Positions 1-9,291 of a stretch of 64,000 nucleotides of DNA are shown here, piece after piece. The number at the start of each line of letters is the position of its first letter. Positions within the stretch are counted from its first letter, which is position 1. The stretch lies in assembly GCF_025961225.1 (NCBI RefSeq), contig NZ_JAOQNG010000001.1:1215001-1279000 (forward strand), in the 5' to 3' direction. Origin of the DNA: Azospirillum canadense. GTDB lineage: Bacteria; Pseudomonadota; Alphaproteobacteria; Azospirillales; Azospirillaceae. A program made the position numbers and the translations under genes. The notes beneath the pieces were generated by a model, which had not been told where the DNA came from, searched no databases, and saw only the letters and a list, made by a program, of their open reading frames with translations.

Positions 1-181
1 CGCGGAAGACCACCTCGGCCACCTCGCCCCGCTCGGCGGCGGTGACGAAGTCGCTGTAGGTCGCGGGCGCCTCCGCGCTCTCGCGGGCGTAGTCGGTCCA
101 GGCGGCGAAGCCCAACCAGACAAGCAGAAGCGCAGCAATAGAGGCGAGGGCGACGATTACTTTTTTGGGGATCGGCGGCAT
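1..181 (-). CDS. Partial membrane-anchored protein, FtsH N-terminal-like
   Basis: Only the first 60 or so residues are in the window; the gene runs off the left edge. The ATG at 181 follows AGGA at a short spacing. The protein opens MPPIPKK, then has one hydrophobic segment (about residues 8-27) that would serve as a membrane anchor. The segment after it, YSDFVTAAERGEVAEVVF, resembles the start of the periplasmic domain of FtsH-type AAA proteases, where a Y-S-x-F-x-x-x-V/A-E-x-G-x-V pattern is usual. The AAA and protease domains cannot be seen, so the family is an inference. It could also be a stand-alone FtsH extracellular-domain protein. Confidence 0.5.
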   Translation of the reverse strand, partial: MPPIPKKVIVALASIAALLLVWLGFAAWTDYARESAEAPATYSDFVTAAERGEVAEVVFR

Positions 182-301
182 GACGTCCTACGCAAGCGGC
201 GAAAACCGTGTTCGGCAATTCGTCGCAATTGATGACGGCGCGGACGCACCGCATCAACCGCTTTCGGACGCAGCCTTTTCTTTGACATAGGGATTACCAC
301 T

Positions 302-325
302 TTCGCCCGCCTCTCGGCGGGCGAA
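302..325 (-). terminator. Hairpin downstream of the DnaJ-like gene
   Basis: A 10-bp perfect stem (TTCGCCCGCC / GGCGGGCGAA) with a four-base loop lies just after the stop codon of the leftward DnaJ-like gene. There is no U-tract on either strand, so it is a possible but unproven terminator. Confidence 0.3.
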
Positions 326-335
326 GGGCTTTGGC

Positions 336-1316
336 CTACTCCAGCCCGGCCTTCTTGCGCACGTCGTAGCTGCGCGTCTTGGCCCATTCCTCGATGAACT
401 TGACCAGCTCCGCGTCGGGCGGGTCGGGGAGGAGGACTTTCAGCTTCACATACTGGTCGCCGGCCTGCTTGGTCGCCTGGTTCATCACGCCCTTGCCGCG
501 CAGGCGCAGCGTGGAGCCGGTGTTGGACCCCGGCGGCACCTTCACCGCGACCGGGCCGCTGATCGTGGGCACGCGGATGGTGGCGCCCAGCACAGCCTCG
601 TTCAGGGTGATCGGCACCTCGACGTGGATGTCGGCGCCCTGCCGGGTGAAGTGGGGGTGCGCCTCCACATGCACCTCGACGATGGCGTCGCCGGCCCCGA
701 AGCCTCCGGCGCCGGGCAGGCCCTGGCCCTTCAGACGCAGCTTCGCCTGATCCTCCGTGCCCGGCGGCACGGTGACGTCGATGCTCTTGCCGTTGGACAG
801 GTTGATGCGCCGCTTGGTGCCCTGCGCCGCCTCGATGAAGGGGACCGTCACCGAATAGGCGATGTCCGTGCCGCGCGCCTTGGCCCCGGCGGAGGAATGG
901 CCGCCAGCTCCCGCTCCGCCCGAAGACCCGCCGGCCCCGCGCCGCCGGCCGCCGCCGAACAGCTCGGAGAACCAGTCGTCGCTGCCGCCACCGCCGCTCG
1001 TGAAGAAGGAATCGTCGGTCGAGGAGTAGCCGCCGCGTCCGCGCGACCCGCCCGAATAGGCGTGGGAACGGGCGCCGAATCCGTGGTGCCGCTCCTGGCC
1101 GGAGGGGTCGATCTCGCCGCGGTCGAATCGCGCGCGCTTGTCGGGATCCGACAGCAGCGTGTAGGCCGCCGAGATCTCCTTGAACCGCTCCTCGTTGGCC
1201 GCGTTCCCCGGTTTCAGGTCGGGGTGGTTCTCCTTGGCCAGCTTGCGGTACGCTTTTTTGATGTCGTCGGCGCTCGCGGAACGGCTGAGTCCGAGGATTT
1301 GATAAGGGTCACGCAT
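336..1316 (-). CDS. DnaJ-family co-chaperone, CbpA-like, without zinc finger
   Basis: Hsp40-type co-chaperone expected to stimulate DnaK ATPase and deliver substrates in the cytoplasm. The J domain fills about residues 3-66, with the DnaK-contacting HPD at 31-33. A Gly/Phe- and Gly/Ser-rich linker follows (about 70-150), then the C-terminal beta-sandwich substrate domains (VTVPFIEAAQGTKRRI; VTVPPGTEDQAKLRLKGQG; VPITLNEAVLGATIRVPT). No CxxCxGxG repeats are present, so this is a class B (CbpA-like) protein, not DnaJ itself. I chose the ATG at 1316. A TTG at 1331 in the same frame would add MAENS and has the better purine-rich upstream (GGGTGGGAAAG), so the start is uncertain by five codons. Confidence 0.9.
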   Translation of the reverse strand: MRDPYQILGLSRSASADDIKKAYRKLAKENHPDLKPGNAANEERFKEISAAYTLLSDPDKRARFDRGEIDPSGQERHHGFGARSHAYSGGSRGRGGYSSTDDSFFTSGGGGSDDWFSELFGGGRRRGAGGSSGGAGAGGHSSAGAKARGTDIAYSVTVPFIEAAQGTKRRINLSNGKSIDVTVPPGTEDQAKLRLKGQGLPGAGGFGAGDAIVEVHVEAHPHFTRQGADIHVEVPITLNEAVLGATIRVPTISGPVAVKVPPGSNTGSTLRLRGKGVMNQATKQAGDQYVKLKVLLPDPPDAELVKFIEEWAKTRSYDVRKKAGLE

Positions 1317-1364
1317 GCTGTTTTCGGCCAAAGCTTTCCCACCCCGAATCCCGGGGCAATGGTG

Positions 1365-1823
1365 TTACGAGTTCGCGATGATCTTCCACGCACCATCGGA
1401 CTGTTTGCAAGCGGTTCCGTAACCCAATTCCGTCTTGCTCCCGGTGGTGACGGTCTGCTGATACTCCCGGCAGTACTGGCCGGCGTTGTTGTAGCCATCC
1501 CGGGTCGTGGTCAGGGTACCCGAATGGCCGGTCTGCGGGTTGGTCCAGCCGATCTTCTCGCCGATGGGAGCGGAATAGGCGCGCTTGGCCGCGGTTTCGG
1601 CGGCGGCGGCGTCGCCTTCGGTGATCGTCACACCCTTCCCGATGAAGGCGCCGACCAGCGTGCCCACGCCAGAACTGGCGACCTTGCTCGACGAGGAGCC
1701 GTACTGCGACGAGATGACGCCGCCGTAGATCCCCTCTTCCTTGGCGGCTTGCTTGGGGGTTTCAGCGCAACCGGCGAGCAGGGCGACGGCCAGCGCCGCC
1801 GGGACGAGCTTCTTCACGAACAT
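1365..1823 (-). CDS. 17-kDa surface-antigen-like outer membrane lipoprotein
   Basis: A 152-residue exported lipoprotein. The signal peptide ends in the lipobox LLAGC with the lipidated Cys at residue 19, so maturation by Lgt and LspA is expected. A glycine-zipper stretch (about 45-65, GVGTLVGAFIGKG) is the signature of the 17-kDa surface antigen (RT0821/Lpp0805) group. A C-terminal domain with GxCREYQQTV and YGTACKQSDGAWKI follows, as in that family. It diverges from pdxH across a 200-bp intergenic region. Function is unknown beyond a probable envelope role. Confidence 0.8.
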   Translation of the reverse strand: MFVKKLVPAALAVALLAGCAETPKQAAKEEGIYGGVISSQYGSSSSKVASSGVGTLVGAFIGKGVTITEGDAAAAETAAKRAYSAPIGEKIGWTNPQTGHSGTLTTTRDGYNNAGQYCREYQQTVTTGSKTELGYGTACKQSDGAWKIIANS

Positions 1824-2023
1824 CGGATGTTGCCTTCGACAAGGTTAGGAGCCGGCGCGCCGAAAGGATGGCGCTCCGGTGGACACTGATATATGCGAGC
1901 CTATGCTATCTGTGAATTGGGACGAAGCTGTGACCAGCATTTCAACCCCAAGCACAGCGCACGACGCACGCCAAATGGGGCTCGGCAGGACGGGCCCGCA
2001 AGAGTGGAGCGCACGAGGGGACC

Positions 2024-2632
2024 ATGAGCCAGACGACCGACCGGGATCCGTACGAACTGTTCCAGGAATGGCTGGAGGAGGCCGGGAAAAGCGAACCCAA
2101 CGACCCCAACGCCATGGCGCTCGCCACCGCCGACGCCCACGGCGTGCCGTCCGTCCGCATGGTGCTGCTGAAGGGAATCGACCCGCGCGGCTTCGTCTTC
2201 TACACCAACACCGAAAGCCGCAAGGGCGAACAGCTGGACGCCAACCGCAACGCCGCCCTGTGCTTCCACTGGAAGACGCTGAAGCGCCAAATCCGCGTGG
2301 AAGGGGCGGTCGAGCGCGTCACCGACGAGGAGGCCGACGCCTATTTCCAGAGCCGCGCGCGGGAAAGCCGCATCGGCGCCTGGGCGTCGCAGCAGTCGCG
2401 CCCGCTGGAAGGCCGGTGGGAACTGGAGAAGCGCGTCGCGCAGTTCGCCGCCAAGTTCGGGCTGGGCACGGTGCCGCGGCCGCCGCACTGGACCGGCTAC
2501 CGCATCCTGCCGCGCCGGATCGAGTTCTGGCAGGACAAGCCCTTCCGCCTGCACGAACGGGTGCTCTATCTCCGTGCGGATGATGGGGGCGCGACGCCGG
2601 CACAGTGGACGACGGAGCGGCTTTATCCGTAA
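2024..2632 (+). CDS. pdxH: Pyridoxamine 5'-phosphate oxidase
   Basis: Oxidises pyridoxamine or pyridoxine 5'-phosphate to pyridoxal 5'-phosphate with FMN and O2, the last step of vitamin B6 synthesis and salvage; cytoplasmic homodimer. At 202 residues it has the usual length. Family landmarks include the FMN-binding core ([21 protein letters not shown]), [21 protein letters not shown], and the C-terminal signature [19 protein letters not shown]. The start has GAGGGG five bases upstream. The next gene, a CDF transporter, begins about 45 bp downstream on the same strand, so the two may be co-transcribed. Confidence 0.96.
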   Translation: MSQTTDRDPYELFQEWLEEAGKSEPNDPNAMALATADAHGVPSVRMVLLKGIDPRGFVFYTNTESRKGEQLDANRNAALCFHWKTLKRQIRVEGAVERVTDEEADAYFQSRARESRIGAWASQQSRPLEGRWELEKRVAQFAAKFGLGTVPRPPHWTGYRILPRRIEFWQDKPFRLHERVLYLRADDGGATPAQWTTERLYP

Positions 2633-2677
2633 AAAGCCGGCGCCTGCCGCCGCCCCGGCGGGGCGACGGGGGAACGG

Positions 2678-3592
2678 ATGACCGAAACGCACACACACCG
2701 GCTTCGCCGCTACGCGACCTACGCCAGCGTGTCGGTGTCGATGACGCTGATCGCGGCGAAGCTGGTCGCCTACCTGACGACCGACTCGGTCAGCCTGCTG
2801 TCGTCGCTGATCGACAGCAGCACCGACCTGATGGCGTCGGTCGTCACGCTGCTGGGCGTGCGCACCGCCCTGCGTCCGCCGGACGAGGCGCACCGCTTCG
2901 GCCACGGCAAGGCGGAGGCGCTGGCCGCGCTCGCCCAGGCGGCCTTCATCGGTGGTTCCGCCCTGTTCCTGACCATCGAGGCGGTGCGCCGGCTGCTGCG
3001 CCCCGAACCGGTGGGGGAGGGGCTGGTCGGCGTGGCGGTGATGCTGCTGTCGATCGTGCTGACCGCCGGCCTGATCACCTTCCAACGCCACGTCATCAAG
3101 TCCACGGGCTCCGTCGCGATCGGGGCGGACCGGCTGCATTACTCCGGCGACCTGCTGATGAACACGGCGGTGATCGTCGCGATCCTGCTGACCACTTGGA
3201 CGGGCATCGGCGCCTTCGACCCGCTGTTCGGCCTGGGCATCGCGGCCTTTCTCCTCTACGGCGCGCGCAATGTCGGGATGGAGGCGCTCAATGTCCTGAT
3301 GGACCGCGAACTGCCGGAGGAGGAGCGGGCGCGCATCACCGCGTTGATCGCGGCGCACGCGGAAGTTCGCGGCATGCACGACCTGCGCACGCGCAGCACC
3401 GGGGTCAGCGCCTTCATCGAACTGCACCTGGAATTGGATCCGATGCTGACCCTCACCGCGGCGCACGACATCACCGATTGCGTCGAGCGTGAGCTGCGCG
3501 ACGCCTTCCCCAACGCCGAGGTGACCATCCACCAGGAACCGGCCGGCCTGGACGACGAGCGGCTGGACCGCCGGATCGCCGAAAATGGATAA
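2678..3592 (+). CDS. Cation diffusion facilitator (FieF/YiiP-type) metal exporter
   Basis: A 304-residue proton-coupled exporter of divalent metals such as Zn, Fe, Mn or Cd at the inner membrane. About six hydrophobic segments are followed by a cytoplasmic C-terminal domain with the ferredoxin-like fold seen in CDF proteins. The transport-site residues are recognisable: DSSTD in TM2 (DxxxD) and HYSGD in TM5 (HxxxD), the arrangement of YiiP site A. The HRFGHGKAEALAAL segment is also typical. GGGGGAACGG precedes the ATG. The metal cannot be read from the sequence with certainty. Confidence 0.9.
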   Translation: MTETHTHRLRRYATYASVSVSMTLIAAKLVAYLTTDSVSLLSSLIDSSTDLMASVVTLLGVRTALRPPDEAHRFGHGKAEALAALAQAAFIGGSALFLTIEAVRRLLRPEPVGEGLVGVAVMLLSIVLTAGLITFQRHVIKSTGSVAIGADRLHYSGDLLMNTAVIVAILLTTWTGIGAFDPLFGLGIAAFLLYGARNVGMEALNVLMDRELPEEERARITALIAAHAEVRGMHDLRTRSTGVSAFIELHLELDPMLTLTAAHDITDCVERELRDAFPNAEVTIHQEPAGLDDERLDRRIAENG

Positions 3593-3746
3593 GAGGAACG
3601 TTGGATGTTCGAACTTCGGTTGTGTTCTCTGTGACTTCGACCTTTGGAGTACCCCTTACGTCGTTGCGGATTTGTAGAAATTCGGCAATAATCGGTTCAT
3701 GGAATCGGCATTCCACAAAATTATGTGACCAATTTGGTGGCGACAA

Positions 3747-5150
3747 ATGGACAGTGGCTTCGGCAACCGTGCGAATCTGATTTCGGACATCGCCACTGAG
3801 GCGGGAAACCTCGGGATTGAGATCGCGGACATTGCCGGTCATGTCGAGGACGTCAACGGGCGACTGGGGCATCAGGCGACGGTCTTCGCCCAATTGCGCG
3901 AGACCGGCAGCAAGATGACGCAGAGCACGATGCGCATCTCCGCCGCCTCCATGGTGGCGCGGACGGTGACGGAGCAGGCCCGCCAGGAGGTCGAATCCTC
4001 CCACGACCGGGTGGAGAAGTCGATGGCCGACATCCACTCCCTGGTCGCCGCCGTGGGCGGGATGGAAGGGCAGATCGCCGGCCTGCAGGAGGCGCTGGAC
4101 CGGGTCGGCCGGGTCGCCAAGGAAATCTTCGTGATCGCCAAGCAGACCAACCTGCTGGCGCTGAACGCCACCATCGAAGCGGCGCGCGCGGGCGAGGCGG
4201 GGCGGGGTTTCGCCGTGGTCGCCAACGAGGTGAAGGCGCTCTCCAAGAAGACCAGCGAGGCGACGACGGAGATCGACGCCACGCTGAAATACCTGAACGA
4301 TCAGGCGCAGCGGCTGATGGTCGAAAGCGCGGCCAGCGCCGGCAAGGCGCGCGCCGTCAGCGAGGGCACCACCGCCATCGGCTCGGTGATCGAGACCGTC
4401 GGCCGCGCCATGACGGAACTGCACAAGGAAACCGACAAGATCGACGCCGCCTCGGCGGAGATCGGGGGCAACTGCGACGAGCTGGAACGCGAGATCAGCG
4501 ACCTCGCCGTCGGCGTCCAGCTGTCCAGCGACAATCTCGCTCAGGCCCGCGACCGGGTGAATACGCTGCTGGGCATGAGCGAGCGGCTGATTGGCATCAC
4601 CGCGGAACTGGACGTGGAGACGGTGGACACGCCCTTCATCCGGCTGGTCCAGGACTCCGCCGCGCGCATCGCCGCCAGCTTCGAGGACGCGGTGGCGCGG
4701 GGCGAGATCGCCGAGGGCGACCTGTTCGACCAGACCTACCGCCCGATCCCTGGGTCGAATCCGCAGCAGCACCTGACCCGCTTCACCGAATTCTGCGACC
4801 GCGTGCTGCCCGGCGTGCTGGACCCGGTGCGGACCCAGAACGACCGCATCGTCTTCTGCGTCGCGGTGGACACCAGCGGCTATCTGCCGACGCACAACCG
4901 CGAATTCAGCAAGCCCCAGGGCTCGGACCCCGTGTGGAACGCCGCGCACTGCCGGAACCGGCGCATCTTCAACGACCGCGTCGGGCTGGCCGCCGGCCGC
5001 AATGTCAAGCCCTTCCTGCTGCAAACCTACCGACGCGACATGGGCGGCGGGAAATACACGCTGATGAAGGACGTCTCCGCGCCGATCAAGGTCCGCGGCC
5101 GGCATTGGGGCGGCCTGCGCATCGCCTACAAGGTCCGCACCTCTGATTGA
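3747..5150 (+). CDS. Soluble methyl-accepting chemotaxis protein with C-terminal sensor domain
   Basis: A 467-residue chemoreceptor without any membrane-spanning segment, so a cytoplasmic signaller to CheA/CheW. The N-terminal third is a helical methylation region. The conserved hairpin tip, at about residues 126-165, contains [20 protein letters not shown] and [15 protein letters not shown]. After the second helical arm comes a separate domain (about 300-460), with [34 protein letters not shown] and [17 protein letters not shown]. This has the look of a single-Cache/PAS-like sensor and recurs at the C-terminus of alphaproteobacterial MCPs, as far as I know without an assigned ligand. The order (signalling module first, sensor last) is the reverse of canonical receptors. 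The next gene is also a membrane-free receptor. Confidence 0.92.
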   Translation: MDSGFGNRANLISDIATEAGNLGIEIADIAGHVEDVNGRLGHQATVFAQLRETGSKMTQSTMRISAASMVARTVTEQARQEVESSHDRVEKSMADIHSLVAAVGGMEGQIAGLQEALDRVGRVAKEIFVIAKQTNLLALNATIEAARAGEAGRGFAVVANEVKALSKKTSEATTEIDATLKYLNDQAQRLMVESAASAGKARAVSEGTTAIGSVIETVGRAMTELHKETDKIDAASAEIGGNCDELEREISDLAVGVQLSSDNLAQARDRVNTLLGMSERLIGITAELDVETVDTPFIRLVQDSAARIAASFEDAVARGEIAEGDLFDQTYRPIPGSNPQQHLTRFTEFCDRVLPGVLDPVRTQNDRIVFCVAVDTSGYLPTHNREFSKPQGSDPVWNAAHCRNRRIFNDRVGLAAGRNVKPFLLQTYRRDMGGGKYTLMKDVSAPIKVRGRHWGGLRIAYKVRTSD

Positions 5151-5392
5151 ACCGAACCTCCGATTGAGGGCGCGGGGCGGCCGACGATTCACGGTGCGGT
5201 TTTGTGACGCCGGTATGACATTGCGTCGCAGGGGTGCGACGCATCGGCGGCCCGCTTTCGTCTTGCAGATCGGATCGCTTTGATCACAATGCAAAGCGGG
5301 TGGGTTGCGGACAATTGAAACGGCCAGCGGACGCGCGTCCGCCCGGTCGGCCGTTGGGAGTCGTCACCGACAGATTTCGGAGGTGATGCCCC

Positions 5393-6427
5393 ATGCCAGA
5401 GCGTATCGTCGCGCTGTCGCGCGCCGTGTCCGACCTTGCCACCCGCAAGATGGACGAAATCCAGGCCGTCACGAACACGACGAAGATTCTGGCCCTGAAC
5501 GCCCTGATCGAGGCGATGCGCGCGGGCGAGGCCGGGCGCGGCTTCGCGGTGGTCGCGCAGGAGGTGAAGGCCATTTCGGAGCGCATCACCGGCATCGGCG
5601 AGGAACTGCGTGGCCAGATGGCCGTGCAGACCGAGGAGCTGAACACGCTGGGCAAGCGGCTGGTTTCCCAGCTGCGCGGCGGGCGGCTTGCCGACCTCGC
5701 GCTCAACATGATCGACATCATCGACCGCAATCTGTACGAGCGGTCCTGCGACGTCCGCTGGTGGGCCACCGACAGCGCGGTCGTCGAATGCACGGCAACG
5801 CCGACGGCGGAGCATTGCCAGCACGCGGCCCGGCGTCTGGCCGTCATTCTCGGCGCCTATACGGTCTACCTGGACCTGTGGGTGGTCGACACGCGTGGGA
5901 CGGTGCTGGCGAACGGACGGCCGGACCGCTACCGCCGGGCGGTCGGCAGTTCCGTCGCCGGTGAATCCTGGTTCCGCGACGCCATGGCGACGCGCAGCGG
6001 CGCGGACTTTGCGGTGGCCGACATCGCGGTCAACGACCTGCTGGACCGAAGCACCGTCGCCACCTACGCCACCGCCATCCGCGAGGGCGGGGAGGAGGAC
6101 GGCGCAGTCATCGGCGTGCTGGGCATCTTCTTCGATTGGCAGGCGCAGTCCCAGGCCGTCGTCGATTCGGTGCGCCTGACGGAGGAGGAACGGTCGAAGA
6201 CGCGCTGCCTGCTGGTCGACCGGCGGCACCGCGTCATCGCCGCATCGGACCGGCGCGGCGTGCTGTCCGAACCTTTCGCCCTGCGCACCGATGGCCACAC
6301 GCACGGAAGCTACGCCGACGAGACGGGCAGCGTCATCGGCTTCGCGCGGACGCCGGGGTACGAAACGTACCGGGGGCTGGGCTGGTACGGAGTGATAGTG
6401 CAGGAATCGATCCCCGCACACGGCTGA
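5393..6427 (+). CDS. Minimal soluble chemoreceptor: short MCP hairpin plus Cache-type sensor
   Basis: A 344-residue protein preceded by a strong ribosome binding site (GGAGGTGATG). Residues about 24-62 carry only the core of the MCP signalling tip (NTTKILALNALIEAMRAGE, then [15 protein letters not shown]), with little of the long methylation helices. The remainder (about 95-335) looks like a double-Cache/PAS-type sensor: YTVYLDLWVVDTRGTVLANG, SWFRDAMATRSGADFAVADI, LGIFFDWQAQSQAVVDSV, LVDRRHRVIAASDRRG. No transmembrane segment is visible, although Cache domains are normally extracytoplasmic, so it probably senses an internal signal. It shares the signal-first, sensor-last order of the upstream receptor and may work with it. 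Confidence 0.85.
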   Translation: MPERIVALSRAVSDLATRKMDEIQAVTNTTKILALNALIEAMRAGEAGRGFAVVAQEVKAISERITGIGEELRGQMAVQTEELNTLGKRLVSQLRGGRLADLALNMIDIIDRNLYERSCDVRWWATDSAVVECTATPTAEHCQHAARRLAVILGAYTVYLDLWVVDTRGTVLANGRPDRYRRAVGSSVAGESWFRDAMATRSGADFAVADIAVNDLLDRSTVATYATAIREGGEEDGAVIGVLGIFFDWQAQSQAVVDSVRLTEEERSKTRCLLVDRRHRVIAASDRRGVLSEPFALRTDGHTHGSYADETGSVIGFARTPGYETYRGLGWYGVIVQESIPAHG

Positions 6428-6527
6428 TCGTTTCCCTTTGACGAAATTCGTCACCTTTTGATGTCGTCTCTGAAATCCGCGTGAAACACGCATATGGTGG
6501 TATTCAATCCATCCGAAGGGGTGGGAC

Positions 6528-6761
6528 ATGCAACAATTCGGGCTTGCTTTAAGAATGGAACACCGGGATGCCGACATCGTCGAGCAGGCCGTCAGCGACG
6601 TTCTTCTCGCCGATGTCATCTCCCAGGAGACTAAAGCAAGACTGGTGAATGGACTGACGGTGCTGAAGGCCGGCCTGGACTGCCCCGATGCCGGCTGCTC
6701 CGGCTGCTTCCATCGCCGCAATTGCGAACGGCTGGTCGAAGGCATCCTTTCGACCACCTGA
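6528..6761 (+). CDS. Small protein with C-terminal cysteine cluster
   Basis: A 77-residue protein with GAAGGGGTGGGAC before the ATG, which supports translation. The N-terminal 50 residues look helical. The C-terminus holds four cysteines in a C-x4-C-x2-C-x5-C arrangement (CPDAGCSGCFHRRNC, residues 52-66), suggesting a bound metal or Fe-S centre. I do not recognise the family. It stands alone between a chemoreceptor and an MBL-fold hydrolase. Confidence 0.6.
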   Translation: MQQFGLALRMEHRDADIVEQAVSDVLLADVISQETKARLVNGLTVLKAGLDCPDAGCSGCFHRRNCERLVEGILSTT

Positions 6762-6988
6762 ATCCCCGGCCCGGCGGCTTTGGAGGAGCGTGGAGACGGC
6801 GACTACTCCTTCGAAGACACGCGGGGGTGTGACGACCGTCACCGCGCCGTGTTGAATCCATGCTAAGCTGTGCCGTTTCCGGTCGATGGCAGGGGCCGTT
6901 GCCCGGACGGGGCCGGTGCTTTGGATCGGTCCGAACAGCGACCGGCCCGTTGGCCGGTCCGGAAACGGTGCGGCGGGACGAGGTCGGC

Positions 6989-7813
6989 ATGGGTTTTTCG
7001 ATCACCTTCTGGGGGGTGCGTGGCACCGTGCCGTGCCCCATGCCCACCCACATGGGCTTCGGCGGCAACACCAGCTGCGTCGAGGTCAAGGCGGGCGACC
7101 AGCACATCCTCATCGACGCCGGAACCGGCATCCGCATGCTCGGCAAACGCCTTCTTAAGGACGGCGTGACCGAGGCGACCCTGCTGATGAGCCACACGCA
7201 CCTCGATCACATCAGCGGCTTTCCCTTCTTCGCGCCGGCCTACACGAAGGGCTTCCGCCTGCGCATCATCTCCGGCCACCTCTGCGGCAGTCCGGGCATC
7301 GAGGCGGTCATGGAGCGGCAGATGGAACGGCCGCTGTTCCCGGTTCCCATGCGCACCATGGGCAGCAACATCACCTTCGACGAGATCGCCGCCGGACAGA
7401 GCTTCCGCCTGGGCGAGGACGTGGAGGTGCGGACAGCCCCGCTGAACCACCCCGACGGCGCCACCGGCTATCGGGTCGAGCACCAGGGCAAGTCGATCGT
7501 CTACGTGACCGACACGGAGCATGTGCCGGGCCAACTCGACCAGAACATCCTGGGGCTGATCGCCGGGGCCGACCTCGTCCTCTACGACACCACCTACACC
7601 GACGAAGAATGGCAGAACCGCATCGGCTGGGGCCATTCCACCTGGACCGAAGGCGTGCGGCTGGCGCGCGCCGCCGGCGTGAAGCGTCTGGTGCTGTTCC
7701 ACCACGACCCCGACCACGACGACAAGGCCATGACGGCCCTGGAAAAGGCGGCACAGGCGGAGTTCCCGGAAAGCTTCGCCGCGCGCGAGGGCATGACCGT
7801 CACGCTGGCCTAA
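6989..7813 (+). CDS. MBL-fold metallo-hydrolase
   Basis: A 274-residue metallo-beta-lactamase-fold hydrolase. The metal-binding motif HTHLDH lies at about residues 68-73; later ligands are NHPDG, the Asp in YVTDTEH, and a C-terminal His in LFHHDP. It opens with FWGVRGTVPCP, typical of a COG1235-like subgroup often found near signalling genes, for which phosphodiesterase-like chemistry is a guess. I chose the ATG at 6989, preceded by GAGG; the reading frame is open upstream but that part is not protein-like. The substrate is unknown. Confidence 0.88.
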   Translation: MGFSITFWGVRGTVPCPMPTHMGFGGNTSCVEVKAGDQHILIDAGTGIRMLGKRLLKDGVTEATLLMSHTHLDHISGFPFFAPAYTKGFRLRIISGHLCGSPGIEAVMERQMERPLFPVPMRTMGSNITFDEIAAGQSFRLGEDVEVRTAPLNHPDGATGYRVEHQGKSIVYVTDTEHVPGQLDQNILGLIAGADLVLYDTTYTDEEWQNRIGWGHSTWTEGVRLARAAGVKRLVLFHHDPDHDDKAMTALEKAAQAEFPESFAAREGMTVTLA

Positions 7814-7876
7814 GTCCCGGCACGGCGGTTATAGAGGGGCCCGCCGATCCGTCCTATAAGGCCAAGTACCCTTTTC

Positions 7877-9109
7877 ATGACCGCTTCCATCCTCGCGCTG
7901 TTCACCGCCACCTACCTCGGCATGGCGGTGGGGCGCTTTCCCGGCCTGCGCGTCGACCGCACGGGCATCGCGCTGGTCGCGGCCATCCTCCTGCTGGGCA
8001 TCGGCGCCCTGACGTCGGAGCAGGTGGTCGAGGCGATCGACTTCCCCACGATCTTCATCCTGTTCGGACTGATGGTCCTGTCGGCCCAATACGCGGCCAG
8101 CGGCTTCTACGACTGGTGCGCGCTGCGGGTGGCGCGGGCGGCGCGGTCTCCGGCGCGGCTGCTGGCCGTGACCGTGCTGGTGGCCGGCGGCCTGTCGGCC
8201 CTGCTGGCCAACGACGTGGTGGTTTTCGCTATGACGCCGATGCTGTGCGTCGGGCTGACCGCCCGCCGGCTCGACCCGCGGCCCTACCTCATCGCGCTGG
8301 CCGGGGCGGCCAACGCGGGATCCGCGGCGACGGTGATCGGCAACCCGCAGAACATCCTGATCGGCCAGATCGGGCATCTGGATTTCTGGCGCTTCGTGAC
8401 GGCCTGCGGCGTGCCGGCGCTGGTCGGGCTCGGGGTCGTCTACGCGGTGGTCTGGTTCGCCTGGCGCGGCCACTTCGGCCTGCCGGACGGCGACGGCGGG
8501 GACGGCGAGGGCGTGGAACTCGACCGGCCGCAGCTGGCCAAGGCGGTGGTCGCGACTCTCGTCCTGCTCGTCCTGTTCACCACCGCTGTCCCGCAGGAAA
8601 CCGGCGTGCTGCTGGTGGCGGGCGCCATGCTGGTCAGCCGCCGGCTCGCCACGCGGAACATGCTGGGCATGGTCGACTGGCACCTGCTGGTGCTGTTCGC
8701 CGCGCTGTTCGCGGTCAACCACGCGCTCGGCCTGACCGGCCTGCCGGCGGAGATGGTCGGCTGGCTGGAGCGGGAGGGCTGGCTTCCCGACCGGCTGGCC
8801 GTGATGACCCCGCTGGCCCTGGTCGCCAGCAACAGCATCGGCAACGTGCCGGCGGTGATCCTGCTGCTGAAGGCTTGGCCCGGCCCGCCGGAAGGGGCGC
8901 TCTACGGGCTGGCGGTGCTGTCCACGCTGGCCGGCAACCTCCTTCTGCCCGGCAGCCTCGCCAACATCATCGTGGCGGAACGGGCGCAGGCGGCCGGCGT
9001 TCGCCTGGGCTTCCTCGACCACGCCCGCTGCGGCGTGCCGATGACGATCCTGTCCATGGTTTTCGCCGTCCTGTGGCTGTGGGGCATGGGGTGGATGCGG
9101 CTGTCCTGA
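7877..9109 (+). CDS. SLC13/ArsB-like anion transporter
   Basis: A 410-residue polytopic inner-membrane protein with about ten hydrophobic segments. It has the two-repeat layout of the ion transporter superfamily (SLC13, ArsB, NhaD): the first half carries ALLANDVVVFAMTP and SAATVIGNPQNILIG, and the second half the matching VASNSIGNVPAVILLL and NLLLPGSLANIIVAE. These paired NxP-type re-entrant loops form the substrate and cation sites in characterised members. The substrate cannot be told from sequence; dicarboxylate, sulfate, arsenite or other anions are possible. There is no ars gene nearby to favour arsenite. Confidence 0.85.
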   Translation: MTASILALFTATYLGMAVGRFPGLRVDRTGIALVAAILLLGIGALTSEQVVEAIDFPTIFILFGLMVLSAQYAASGFYDWCALRVARAARSPARLLAVTVLVAGGLSALLANDVVVFAMTPMLCVGLTARRLDPRPYLIALAGAANAGSAATVIGNPQNILIGQIGHLDFWRFVTACGVPALVGLGVVYAVVWFAWRGHFGLPDGDGGDGEGVELDRPQLAKAVVATLVLLVLFTTAVPQETGVLLVAGAMLVSRRLATRNMLGMVDWHLLVLFAALFAVNHALGLTGLPAEMVGWLEREGWLPDRLAVMTPLALVASNSIGNVPAVILLLKAWPGPPEGALYGLAVLSTLAGNLLLPGSLANIIVAERAQAAGVRLGFLDHARCGVPMTILSMVFAVLWLWGMGWMRLS

Positions 9110-9291
9110 CACGACACATCTTCCTGCGTCGCCCGTAAGGCGCAGAACCCGGCCTCGCGGGGATTCCGGGCTATGCGAATGGCGCACTCCCTCTCCGTCC
9201 GGAGCATTGCCTCGACTGCGCCGAGCGAAAACCTACGGTCTGCGCCGTTGTTTTCGCGGTGACCCACGCACAGGACGGAGAGCGGAGCAGC

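Noticed and set aside
157..288. A 43-codon Arg-rich frame on the minus strand overlapping the start of the FtsH-like gene.
   Set aside because: No ribosome binding site, extreme Arg content as expected from GC-rich antisense frames, and it overlaps a better-supported gene.
1901..3532. Long open frame on the minus strand across pdxH and the CDF gene.
   Set aside because: High GC leaves long stop-free antisense frames; composition (Gln/His/Arg/Asp-rich) is that of a shadow, and the plus-strand genes are unambiguous.
3471..5294. 607-codon minus-strand frame across the first chemoreceptor.
   Set aside because: Shadow of the MCP gene; no recognisable domain.
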